Source of the DNA: Pseudonocardia hierapolitana
Lineage (GTDB): Bacteria > Actinomycetota > Actinomycetes > Mycobacteriales > Pseudonocardiaceae
Reading direction: 5' to 3'
Length of the DNA stretch: 64,000 bases
Assembly (NCBI RefSeq): GCF_007994075.1
Contig: NZ_VIWU01000001.1
Location: forward strand, 5,518,001-5,582,000
The position numbers and the translations under genes were made by a program. The notes beneath the pieces are model-generated. The model ran no database searches, was not told the DNA's origin, and was given only the letters and a program-made list of their open reading frames with translations. This document shows, piece by piece, positions 27,343-35,484 of this stretch; position 1 is the stretch's first letter, and every line of letters begins with the position of its first letter.

Positions 27343-28062
27343 ATGTTCTGCCGAACCGCTGGAGGCGAGTTGACCACGGAAGCCTTGGCCGCCGACCGCG
27401 CCCTGCTGTCGCGGACGAGCACAGCCGAGCGGGTCGCAGCCATCCTGCGCACGCGCATCATCGAGGGGTACTTCCCGCCCGGCACCCGGCTCGCCGAAGA
27501 CGCCATCGGCAGCGCCCTCGGCGTCTCCCGCAACACGCTGCGGGAGGCGTTCCGGCTCCTGTCGCACGAACGCCTGCTCACCCACGAGCTCAACCGCGGC
27601 ATGTTCGTGCGGACGCTCACGGTCGAGGACCTGGTCGACCTGTACCGGGTGCGCCGGTTCGTCGAGTGCGGCGTGATCCGCACCGTCACGGGCCCGCATC
27701 CGGGGCTCGACGCCGTCGCCGCCGCCGTCGCCGACGGGGAGGAGGCGCTGAGCAGCCGCGAGTGGCAGGCCCTCGGCACGGCCAACATCAAGTTCCACCA
27801 GGCGCTCGTGGCGCTCGCGGGCAGCCCGCGCTCCGACGAGCTGATGAGCGGCATCCTGGCCGAGCTGCGGCTGGTGTTCCACGTCATGGCCGACCCGCGG
27901 CGCTTCCACGAGCCCTACCTCGCGCGCAACCGGCAGATCCTGGAGCAGCTCCAGCGCGGTGACGGGCCGGGCGCGGCCGAGGCGCTGGACGTCTACCTGC
28001 GTGACGCCGAGAACCAGCTCGTACAGGCCTTCGCCGACAGGGAGGCCGAAGAGGGGGCGTGA
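27343..28062 (+). CDS. GntR-family regulator, FadR/FCD subfamily
   Basis: 239-aa DNA-binding regulator. The winged helix at about 25-85 contains RLAEDAIGSALGVSRNTLREAFRLL. The C-terminal all-helical FCD domain shows the metal/ligand region NIKFHQALVALAGSPR. FCD regulators sense carboxylates such as pyruvate, lactate or fatty acids. The ATG at 27343 (AAAAGG upstream) is used; a TTG at 27370, preceded by GGAGG, is a serious alternative. It is divergent from the 796-aa gene and 78 bases upstream of ATPase paralogue 3. Confidence 0.85.
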   Translation: MFCRTAGGELTTEALAADRALLSRTSTAERVAAILRTRIIEGYFPPGTRLAEDAIGSALGVSRNTLREAFRLLSHERLLTHELNRGMFVRTLTVEDLVDLYRVRRFVECGVIRTVTGPHPGLDAVAAAVADGEEALSSREWQALGTANIKFHQALVALAGSPRSDELMSGILAELRLVFHVMADPRRFHEPYLARNRQILEQLQRGDGPGAAEALDVYLRDAENQLVQAFADREAEEGA

Positions 28063-28140
28063 GCGGGCCCGCGAACCGGCGGGGGGACGCCCGGGCAAGA
28101 TAGGTACGTTCGCGGTCGGACCAGGGGGAACGGGTAGCGC

Positions 28141-29352
28141 ATGCCGAAGCGATCGTTTGCACCGCCGGACGGGGGCACGGCCCGGCAGGAGCCGACACCG
28201 CAGAACCCGCCGACACCCGACCCGCCCCCCGCCGACGCCCCGGTCGCACAGGCCGCGCCCACCGAACCGGCCGCGCCCACCCAACCCGTACCCGCCGAAC
28301 CGGCGCAGCCGGAGCCGTTCCGTGCAGAGCCGGTGCAGGTGGCGCAGGTGGCGCCACCGGTCGCCGAACAGGTCGTCCCGCCGTTGCTGCCGGACCGGCC
28401 GGCGGTGGACCCGCGGTCCCACACCGCGTCCGAGCTCACCGAGTACACGATCGTGCGCAGGCGGTCGGACAGGCCCGGCTCGGGGTGGCGGCGTGCCGTG
28501 CACGTCGCGAGCATCGGGATGGTCAACCCGGGCATCGGCCCTGCCGAGCAGCGCCGGCAGGAGCTGGCGCTGCGCATCCGCTGCCCGCTGCCGGGACCGC
28601 GGCAGATCGCAGTTGCGTCGATGAAGGGCGGGGTCGGCAAGACCACGGTCACGGCCATGCTGGGGCTGATGCTCGCCGAGCACCGCGGCGACCGGATCGT
28701 GGCGCTCGACGCCAACCCGGACGCAGGCACCCTGGCCGACCGGCTCACCGGCCGCACCGACTCGACCGTCCGCGACCTGCTCGACTCGCTCGGCAACGTG
28801 GGCTCGCTGAGCGACATCGCCCGGTTCACCACACTGTCCGGCCGCCTCCAGGTGCTCGCCTCCGAGCAGGACCCCGCCCGGGGCGAGGCCTTCGACCGGG
28901 CCGAGTACGAGCGCGTGTGCGCGGTGCTGTCCCGCTTCTACAACGTGGTCGTCACCGACTCCGGCACCGGCATGGTGCACTCGGCGATGGACGGCACGCT
29001 CGCGCTCGCGAACGGCCTCGTGATAGTGGGGTCGCACACGGTCGACGGCGCGAGCCGGGCCAGCAGGACGCTGGACTGGCTGGTGGCGCACGGGCACCAC
29101 GAGCTGGTCGAGCGGGCGGTCGTGGTGCTGTCGCAGGACCGCACGAGCCCGGAGATCGACGGCGAGCGGCTCGTGGCCCACTTCGCGGCGCGCTGCCGGG
29201 CCGTCGTGCAGGTGCCCCGCGACCCGCACCTGGCCACTGGCGGCCGGATCGAGCTCGACAAGCTCAGGCAGGCCACCTCGGACGCCTTCCTCGAGCTCAC
29301 CGCCCTCGTCGCCGACGACTTCGGCAATCCGCCGCCCGCCCGCCGTCAGTAG
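28141..29352 (+). CDS. MinD/ParA-like ATPase, paralogue 3, with Pro/Ala-rich N-terminus
   Basis: 403 aa, the longest of the four paralogues. About 95 N-terminal residues are a Pro/Ala/Gln/Glu-rich disordered region (TPDPPPADAPVAQAAPTEPA), reminiscent of EspI-type ATPases of ESX loci. Then come TEYTIVRRR, GWRRAVHVASIGMVNPG and the ATPase core: SMKGGVGKTTVTA, DANPDAGTLADRL, VVTDSGTGMVHSAMDGTL. The ATG at 28141 follows AGGGGGAACGGG. All catalytic residues are kept, so it should be active. Confidence 0.88.
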   Translation: MPKRSFAPPDGGTARQEPTPQNPPTPDPPPADAPVAQAAPTEPAAPTQPVPAEPAQPEPFRAEPVQVAQVAPPVAEQVVPPLLPDRPAVDPRSHTASELTEYTIVRRRSDRPGSGWRRAVHVASIGMVNPGIGPAEQRRQELALRIRCPLPGPRQIAVASMKGGVGKTTVTAMLGLMLAEHRGDRIVALDANPDAGTLADRLTGRTDSTVRDLLDSLGNVGSLSDIARFTTLSGRLQVLASEQDPARGEAFDRAEYERVCAVLSRFYNVVVTDSGTGMVHSAMDGTLALANGLVIVGSHTVDGASRASRTLDWLVAHGHHELVERAVVVLSQDRTSPEIDGERLVAHFAARCRAVVQVPRDPHLATGGRIELDKLRQATSDAFLELTALVADDFGNPPPARRQ

Positions 29353-29418
29353 CGGGACACTGGCCGCCCGCCGCATGGATCCGGACCCGCGTGGCAGCGT
29401 CGAGGGGGCAACGGCACC

Positions 29419-29889
29419 ATGCCCAGTGTGAAGATCTTGTATACGCAGTCCCGGAGCGCGGCTGCGCGCCTGCTCGTCGCCGTGGCGTCGGTCGCGCTGC
29501 TGACGGCGGGGTGCTCCTCGAGCGTCACGGGCGAGGCGTCCCCCGCATCCGACGCCCCGTCGGATGCGGGCGCGTCACCGTCGCCGTCGCGCTCATCGGG
29601 CCGGCCCGCCGCCGGGACCTGCCAGATCAAGGTCTCGACGAACGGGTCCATCGTGAGCCGCGGCGCGGGCGGGCGGACGATCACGACGAACGGCCGCACC
29701 TCCTTCTCCTGCGGCAGGCAGGGGCCCATGATCGCGATCGAGTCGATCGACGCGTCCGGGGTGACCTTCTCAGCGGACGGGGCGCCCGTGACGGTGGCGC
29801 CGGGGGCGACCGAGACGGTCGGCGCCTATCGGATCTCGGTGAGCACGGCGGACGCGAGTGGCGCGGAGTTCCAGGTCGAGCCCGCCTGA
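29419..29889 (+). CDS. Small putative lipoprotein
   Basis: 156 aa. A basic n-region and hydrophobic segment (LLVAVASVALL) end in lipobox LTAGC, with Cys at about residue 33, followed by a Ser/Ala/Pro-rich linker and a roughly 90-residue beta-rich domain with two cysteines (TCQIKVSTNG and FSCGRQGP) that could form a disulfide. No family recognised. It lies between ATPase paralogues 3 and 4 on the same strand and may be the surface component of that locus (inference). Confidence 0.75.
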   Translation: MPSVKILYTQSRSAAARLLVAVASVALLTAGCSSSVTGEASPASDAPSDAGASPSPSRSSGRPAAGTCQIKVSTNGSIVSRGAGGRTITTNGRTSFSCGRQGPMIAIESIDASGVTFSADGAPVTVAPGATETVGAYRISVSTADASGAEFQVEPA

Positions 29890-29970
29890 TCGTCGGTGCG
29901 AGTTGCGCGCGGTAGCCTGCATCCCGTGCCGAGATCATCGGCGATCGGCCGGGGCCGGGGGGTTTGACTG

Positions 29971-30981
29971 GTGAGCGCGGAGGACGCAGATCCGGATCAC
30001 GGGCACTTCGGGGCTGCTGAGATCCCCGATGCCGGGGACCTCACCGCCGACACGATCGTCCGTCGCCGGGTCGACCGTCCGCAGGGTGGCTGGCGCGGGG
30101 CGGTGTTCACCGCCAGCCGCGGGCTGCTGAACCCCGGCGTGGGCCCCGAGGAGCACGCGTACCGGGACCAGGTGCGGCGGATCCGCCGACCGCTCGGCAG
30201 CGCCCACCAGATCGCCATCACCTCGATCAACGGCGGCGTCGGGAAGACCACGGTGGCGGCGTGCGTCGGGCTGGTGCTGGCCGAGCACCGGGGCGACCGC
30301 GTGGTGGCGCTCGACGCCAGCCAGAACGCGGGCACCCTGGCCGACCGGCTCACCGGCGACACGTCGCGGACGGTGCGTGACATGCTCGGGGAGATCGATT
30401 CCCTGACGTCCCTCGCCGACGTGTCCCGCTTCACGAGCCTCGCCGGCAGGTTGCAGGTGCTCGCGTCGGAGCAGGACCCGGCGATGAGCGAAGGGCTCGA
30501 CCGGGCCGAGTACGAGCGCGTCAGCGAGGTGCTGCGCCGCTTCTACAACGTGGTGATCACCGACTCCGGCAGCGGACTCGTGCACTCGGCGGTCGGGGGC
30601 ACGCTCGCGCTGGCGCACAGCCTGGTGATCGTCGGGTCTCCCACCGCCGACGGAGCGAGCCGGCTGAACAAGACGCTCGACTGGCTCCTCGTGCGCGGGC
30701 CCGCCGAGCGCGTGGCCGACTCGGTGATCGTGCTCACGTGCGACCGGGCCAGCAGGCACATCGACACCGACCGGGTGCGGCGCCACTTCGAGGCGCGCTG
30801 CCGCGCGGTGATCGAGGTGCCGTTCGACCCGCACCTGGCCACCGGCGCGCAGATCGACATGGACCGCGTCCGGCCCGCCACCCACGACGCGTTCCGCACG
30901 ATCGCGGCCCACCTCGCCGATCGGTTCGACGCCACCCCGATCGGGGTGGGTGCGGAGATGGTGGCGGTCGACCACGTCTGA
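29971..30981 (+). CDS. MinD/ParA-like ATPase, paralogue 4, altered Walker A
   Basis: 336-aa paralogue. It shares GWRGAVFTASRGLLNPG and the general core, but the deviant Walker A reads SINGGVGKTTVAA: the signature Lys that contacts the partner subunit's nucleotide is Asn87 (codon AAC at 30229-30231). The Walker A' segment is DASQNAG instead of DANPDAG. The P-loop Lys is kept. It may bind nucleotide without normal dimer-dependent hydrolysis, perhaps acting as a regulatory subunit for its paralogues (inference). GTG start at 29971 with a G-rich site upstream. Confidence 0.87.
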   Translation: MSAEDADPDHGHFGAAEIPDAGDLTADTIVRRRVDRPQGGWRGAVFTASRGLLNPGVGPEEHAYRDQVRRIRRPLGSAHQIAITSINGGVGKTTVAACVGLVLAEHRGDRVVALDASQNAGTLADRLTGDTSRTVRDMLGEIDSLTSLADVSRFTSLAGRLQVLASEQDPAMSEGLDRAEYERVSEVLRRFYNVVITDSGSGLVHSAVGGTLALAHSLVIVGSPTADGASRLNKTLDWLLVRGPAERVADSVIVLTCDRASRHIDTDRVRRHFEARCRAVIEVPFDPHLATGAQIDMDRVRPATHDAFRTIAAHLADRFDATPIGVGAEMVAVDHV

Positions 30982-31012
30982 TCGGCCGCCGGGCTGTCGA
31001 GCAGGCCGTGAG

Positions 31013-32254
31013 TCACTGATCCCGGGCCTCGGTGAAGCGCAGCCGGATCCGGGCGCCGCCGAGCGCCCGCGCGCGCTCGACGTGGATCGTGCCGCCGGTC
31101 GCCTCCACGGCGTCGCGGGCGATGGCGAGGCCGAGGCCGGTGCCCCCGCCCATGCTCACCCCGCGGCTCAGCGCGCCGGCCGGGTCGGCGACGCCGAGGC
31201 CGGCGTCGTCCACCACGAGGCTGACCCACCCGGCGTGGCGGACCACCGTGACGGCGAACGCGGTGCCGGCAGCGGTGTAGCGGAAGACGTTGCCGAGCAG
31301 CGCGTCGACGACGGCGGCGAGGTCGTCCTCGGCGAGCGCGATCACCGCGGGCGCCTCGGCGGTGACCGTGCACGAGCGGCCGCTGTGCTGGGCGAGGGCC
31401 GACCAGAAGCTCATCCGCCGCCGCACGACCTCCGCCACGTCGCAGCGGGCGGGCCCCTCGGTGCTGGGGGCGGCCCGGATGAGCGCGTCGACGTCGCTCT
31501 CCAGGGAGGCGACGGTCTGCTTCACGCGCTCGGCGGCCGGACCGTCGCCGATCCCGCCGGCGTCGAGGGCGAGCGCGGTGAGCGGGGTTCGCAGTCGGTG
31601 CGAGAGGTCGGCGGCCAGCTTGCGCTCGCGACTGCGGGCCTCGGCGAAGCGCGCGGTCAGCGCGGCGAGCGCGGTGGCGAGTGCCGCGGTCTCGGGCACC
31701 GTCGTCGGACGGGGTGCCGGTAGCGGGTCGTCGTGCCCGATCGCGGCCGCATCCGCGGTGAGCTCGGCCAGTTCGGCGACCACCGGGCGCACGCGGCGGG
31801 CCGCCACGACCGCGCCCGCACCCGCGGCCAGCGCGCCCGCGCCCACCAGCAGGGCGGCGAGCCCCAGCTCGGACGTCCCGGGCGCGAGGTGGGGCACGAA
31901 CACCTCGACGGTGGCCGCGCCCGCGGGCCGGACCAGCACCGTCCCGCCGTCGACCGCCACCTCGGCCGGCGCGACCGCCCCGGGGCCGAGCCGGGACGAG
32001 CCGACCGTCGCACCCGCGACGTGCACGGCGAGCCTGCCCTCCCGTCCCGCGGGCGTGCGCCCGATCCCGCGCAGCAGGGCCTCGCGATCGGAGGTGACCT
32101 CGGCGAGGCCGACGAGCGCCGCGAGGTCGGCCTCGGACGCGGCCCGCAACCGGTCGCGCTCGTCGAGCAGGTGCCCGACCAGCGCCGTGGCGGTGACGGC
32201 CGCGACGGCGGCGGCGGCCGTCGCGAGGATCAGGCGGAGGACGAGGTGGCGCAC
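31013..32254 (-). CDS. Two-component sensor histidine kinase
   Basis: 413-aa membrane kinase. First membrane segment about 5-28 (LVLRLILATAAAAVAAVTATAL), an extracytoplasmic sensor of about 110 residues, second segment about 130-155 (LGLAALLVGAGALAAGAGAVVA), a HAMP-like linker, then H-box DLSHRLRTPLTAL (His about 222) and a HATPase domain with N-box DALLGNVFRYTAAGTAF and G-box GTGLGLAIARDAVEATGG. The GTG start lies inside the end of the response-regulator gene (25-nt overlap), so the two are co-translated. It converges on ATPase 4. Confidence 0.9.
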   Translation of the reverse strand: MRHLVLRLILATAAAAVAAVTATALVGHLLDERDRLRAASEADLAALVGLAEVTSDREALLRGIGRTPAGREGRLAVHVAGATVGSSRLGPGAVAPAEVAVDGGTVLVRPAGAATVEVFVPHLAPGTSELGLAALLVGAGALAAGAGAVVAARRVRPVVAELAELTADAAAIGHDDPLPAPRPTTVPETAALATALAALTARFAEARSRERKLAADLSHRLRTPLTALALDAGGIGDGPAAERVKQTVASLESDVDALIRAAPSTEGPARCDVAEVVRRRMSFWSALAQHSGRSCTVTAEAPAVIALAEDDLAAVVDALLGNVFRYTAAGTAFAVTVVRHAGWVSLVVDDAGLGVADPAGALSRGVSMGGGTGLGLAIARDAVEATGGTIHVERARALGGARIRLRFTEARDQ

Positions 32255-32931
32255 GGGTCGATCAGCTTGACTCCCACCCCGCGGACCGTGTGCAGGTACC
32301 TCGGGTCGGCCGCCGTCTCACCGAGCTTGCGCCGCAGCCAGGACACGTGCACGTCGATGGTCTGGTCCAGGTTCAGCCGGGGCTGGTGCCACACCTCGCG
32401 GGCCAGATCCTCCTTCGACACGACCTTCTCGCACCGGGCCGCGAGGTAGGCGAGCAGGTCGAACAGCCGGCGGGAGAGGTCGACGGGGTTCCCGCCAAGG
32501 GTCACCTCCCGCCGGACCTCGTCGATGACCAGGTCGCAGACCTTGATCGGTTCGTCGTCCGGCGCTGCGACCCTGGACCGCCGCAGGACGGCCCCGACCC
32601 GGGCGGTCAGGACCTCACTGGAGAACGGCTTGGTGATGTAGTCGTCGGCGCCCTCCTTGAGCAGCCGCACGATCGTGGGTTCATCGGTGCGCGCCGTGGC
32701 GATGATCACCGGCACCTCGCTGACACCGCGCAGCATCCGCAGCGCCTCGTACCCGTCGAGGTCGGGCAGGCCCAGGTCCAGCACGACGAGGTCGATCTCG
32801 TTCTTGGTGACGGTCCCGAGGGCGTCGAGCGCGGTGCCGACCGGCTGCACGACGTGCCCGGCGTCGCGCAGCGCTTCCGTCATCGCCCTCCGGACGGCGT
32901 GGTCGTCCTCGACCAGCAACACCAGCGCCAT
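32230..32931 (-). CDS. OmpR/PhoB-type response regulator
   Basis: 233-aa DNA-binding regulator, partner of the overlapping kinase. The receiver domain has acidic pocket E8-D9-D10 and phospho-acceptor D52 (LVVLDLGLPD), with the conserved Lys in YITKPF. The winged-helix domain ends WLRRKLGETAADPRYLHTVRGVG. The ATG at 32931 lies 6 nt downstream of a TACGGT box, suggesting a leaderless message; an in-frame GTG at 32949 is unlikely. It is divergent from the sugar ABC operon, which it could regulate (inference). Confidence 0.92.
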   Translation of the reverse strand: MALVLLVEDDHAVRRAMTEALRDAGHVVQPVGTALDALGTVTKNEIDLVVLDLGLPDLDGYEALRMLRGVSEVPVIIATARTDEPTIVRLLKEGADDYITKPFSSEVLTARVGAVLRRSRVAAPDDEPIKVCDLVIDEVRREVTLGGNPVDLSRRLFDLLAYLAARCEKVVSKEDLAREVWHQPRLNLDQTIDVHVSWLRRKLGETAADPRYLHTVRGVGVKLIDPCATSSSA

Positions 32932-33003
32932 GCACGCACCGTAGACCACCTGCTACCGACCCCCTGCCTACGATTCGACCTCGGCGGCGTCGACGGGAGC
33001 ATC

Positions 33004-34191
33004 GTGGCGGGGATCGAGCTGGAGCGCGTCAGCAAGGTCTATCCCGACGGCACGCGCGCGGTCACCGACCTGTCGATCGACGTCATGGACGGGGAGTTCC
33101 TCGTGGTGGTCGGCCCGTCCGGCTGCGGAAAGACCACCGCGCTGCGGATGATCGCGGGGCTGGAGAAGATCAGCGACGGCGAGGTGCGCATCGACGGCGA
33201 GGTCGTGAACACGGTGCCGGCCCGCGACCGGGACGTGGCGATGGTGTTCCAGTCCTACGCGCTCTACCCGCACCTCACGGTGTTCGACAACATCGCGTTC
33301 GGCCTCACGCTCCGCAAGACTCCGCGCGACGTCGTCGAGCGCCGCGTACGTGAGGTGGCCGAGGTGCTGGAGCTCGGCGAGCACCTGCGGCGCAAGCCGC
33401 GCCACCTGTCCGGCGGCCAGCGGCAGCGGGTGGCGATGGGCAGGGCGATCGTGCGCGAGCCGCGCGCGTTCCTCATGGACGAACCGCTGTCGAACCTCGA
33501 CGCGAAGCTCCGCGGGCAGATGCGCGCCCAGATCGCCCGGATCCAGCGCGACCTGGGCGTCACCACCGTCTACGTCACGCACGACCAGACCGAGGCGATG
33601 ACGCTCGGCGACCGGGTCGCGGTCATGCGCGCGGGTGTGCTGCAGCAGATCGCGTCCCCGCAGCAGCTCTACGACGAGCCGGTGGACATGTCCGTGGCCG
33701 GTTTCATCGGATCTCCCGCGATGAACATGGTGGTCGCCGGTTTCGACCTGGACGACGCGGGCCGGGCCGCGGTGTCGTTCGGCGGGCACCGGCTCGCCGT
33801 GCCGGAGATCGTGCTGCGCAGGCGGCCCGCGCTCGCAGGCTATGCCGGTCGGCGGCTCGTGCTCGGCATCCGGCCCGAGGACATGGACGACGCCGCGCTC
33901 GTCGACGGGCCCGACGGCAGCACGCTCGACTCGGTGGCGGACCTGGTGGAGGCGATGGGCGCGGACGTGATGGTCCACTTCCCGATCGACGCCGAGCAGG
34001 CCCGCAGCGAGGAGCACGAGACACTCGACCGGGAGTCCGGCCGCGTACGCGCACCGGGTGGCGGCGCCCTGCTCGTCGGCCGGTTCAGCCCGCGCGTCCG
34101 CATCTTCGAGGGCCAGCCGATCACGGTGCGCGTCGACACGGAGGGCCTGCACTTCTTCGACATCGACACCGGCCGCTCGATCCGGCGGTGA
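33004..34191 (+). CDS. Sugar ABC transporter ATPase, MalK/UgpC/MsmK type
   Basis: 395-aa CUT1 ATPase. Motifs: Walker A GPSGCGKTT, Q-loop FQSYALYPHLTVFDNIAFGL, signature LSGGQRQR, Walker B FLMDEPLSNLDAKLR, H-loop YVTHDQTEAMTLGD. The C-terminal regulatory OB-fold (LGIRPEDMDDAAL) is present but contains a roughly 25-residue extension (EQARSEEHETLDRESGRVRA). GTG at 33004 after GGGAG. First gene of a five-gene sugar operon; the binding-protein gene starts 3 nt after its stop. Confidence 0.92.
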   Translation: MAGIELERVSKVYPDGTRAVTDLSIDVMDGEFLVVVGPSGCGKTTALRMIAGLEKISDGEVRIDGEVVNTVPARDRDVAMVFQSYALYPHLTVFDNIAFGLTLRKTPRDVVERRVREVAEVLELGEHLRRKPRHLSGGQRQRVAMGRAIVREPRAFLMDEPLSNLDAKLRGQMRAQIARIQRDLGVTTVYVTHDQTEAMTLGDRVAVMRAGVLQQIASPQQLYDEPVDMSVAGFIGSPAMNMVVAGFDLDDAGRAAVSFGGHRLAVPEIVLRRRPALAGYAGRRLVLGIRPEDMDDAALVDGPDGSTLDSVADLVEAMGADVMVHFPIDAEQARSEEHETLDRESGRVRAPGGGALLVGRFSPRVRIFEGQPITVRVDTEGLHFFDIDTGRSIRR

Positions 34192-34194
34192 CGG

Positions 34195-35484
34195 ATGCGC
34201 TGTCTGTGGGGCCTGGTCGCGGCTGCTCTCGTCATGACCGGTTGCGGCGGCCCCCACCCCGCGCCGGTCCACCCCGGCCCGCTGTCGGGGCAGGCGATCG
34301 AGGTCCTCGCCGTGTGGTCGGACGAGGAACAGGCGGCGTTCGAGCGGGTGCTCGACGTCTTCGAGCGGCGCACCGGCGCGTCCGTCACCTACGTCTCGGG
34401 CGGTGACGAGGTGCCCACCGTGCTCGCCACGCGGCTGGCGGGCGGCTCGCCCCCGGACGTCGCGGGCATCGCCCAGCCCGCTCTGGTGCGCACGCTGGCC
34501 CGCGCCGGGTCGCTCGTGCCGCTGGACCCCGGCACCGAGTCCGTGATCGACGCGCAGTTCGCGCCGGTCTGGAAGGAGCTGGGCACCGTCGACGGCAGGC
34601 TGTACGGGTTCGTGTTCAAGGCCGCGAACAAGTCGACGATCTGGTACGACGCCGGCCAGCTCGGTCCGGGCTTCGTGCCGCCGCGCACGTGGGACGGGTT
34701 CGTCGAGACGCTGCGGAAGCTGTCCGACACCGGGGACACCCCGCTCTCGGTCGGCGGCGCCGACGGCTGGACGCTCACGGACTGGTTCGAGAACGTCTAC
34801 CTCCAGACCGCGGGCGGAGCGATGTACGACCGGCTCGCGCGCCACGAGATCCCGTGGACCGACCCGTCGGTGCGCACGGCCCTGCAGACGCTGGGCCGCG
34901 TGTTCCGGCCGGAGTACCTGCCCGGCGGGATCTCGAGCGCGCTGCAGACCGAGTTCACCGAGTCGGTCGTGGACGTGTTCGGAGAGGACCCGCAGGCCGC
35001 GATCGTGTTCGAGGCCGACTTCGTGGCGGGCGTGATCGCGGAGAGCACGTCGGCCACGGTGGGCGTCGACGCGCGGGTGTTCCCCTTCCCGCGGATCGGG
35101 CCGGTGTCGTCCGTGGTGAGCGGCGGCGACACGCTCGTGGCCCTCACCGACGAGCCGGGCACGCGGGCGCTCATGCAGTTCCTGGCCGGCTCGGAGGCGG
35201 CGTCGATCTGGGCGGCCCAAGGCGGGTTCGTCTCGCCGAACCGGGAGGTCGAGCTGGGGCAGTACCCCGACGACAGCACCCGGCAGATCGCCGAGGAGCT
35301 GGTGGGCGCCGAGAACCTGCGCTTCGACATGTCCGACCTGATGCCGAGCGCGTTCGGCGCCACCCGTGGCGACGGCTTCTGGCGGGCGATGCAGGACCAC
35401 CTCGCCGACCCGGCGCAGATCGACCGGGTCCTCGCCGAGCTCGAGGCCGAGGCCACCGCCGCCTACGAGCGGGGAGACTCGTGA
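34195..35484 (+). CDS. Sugar ABC transporter substrate-binding lipoprotein
   Basis: 429-aa family-1 solute-binding protein. A short signal peptide (MRCLWGLVAAALVMTGC) ends in lipobox VMTGC, with Cys17 lipidated. The mature part shows the extracellular sugar-binding-protein features WSDEEQAAFERVLDVFERRTG, LAGGSPPDVAGIAQ and a KSTIWYDAGQLGP hinge. Delivers an oligosaccharide to the two permeases that follow. Given the GH65 enzyme at the operon end, an alpha-glucoside is likely (inference). Confidence 0.9.
   Translation: MRCLWGLVAAALVMTGCGGPHPAPVHPGPLSGQAIEVLAVWSDEEQAAFERVLDVFERRTGASVTYVSGGDEVPTVLATRLAGGSPPDVAGIAQPALVRTLARAGSLVPLDPGTESVIDAQFAPVWKELGTVDGRLYGFVFKAANKSTIWYDAGQLGPGFVPPRTWDGFVETLRKLSDTGDTPLSVGGADGWTLTDWFENVYLQTAGGAMYDRLARHEIPWTDPSVRTALQTLGRVFRPEYLPGGISSALQTEFTESVVDVFGEDPQAAIVFEADFVAGVIAESTSATVGVDARVFPFPRIGPVSSVVSGGDTLVALTDEPGTRALMQFLAGSEAASIWAAQGGFVSPNREVELGQYPDDSTRQIAEELVGAENLRFDMSDLMPSAFGATRGDGFWRAMQDHLADPAQIDRVLAELEAEATAAYERGDS

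Noticed and set aside
22620..30981. Plasmid-type ParAB partition locus or ESX type VII locus
   Set aside because: No ParB, parS-like repeats, replication gene, EccC-type ATPase or WxG100 gene is present.
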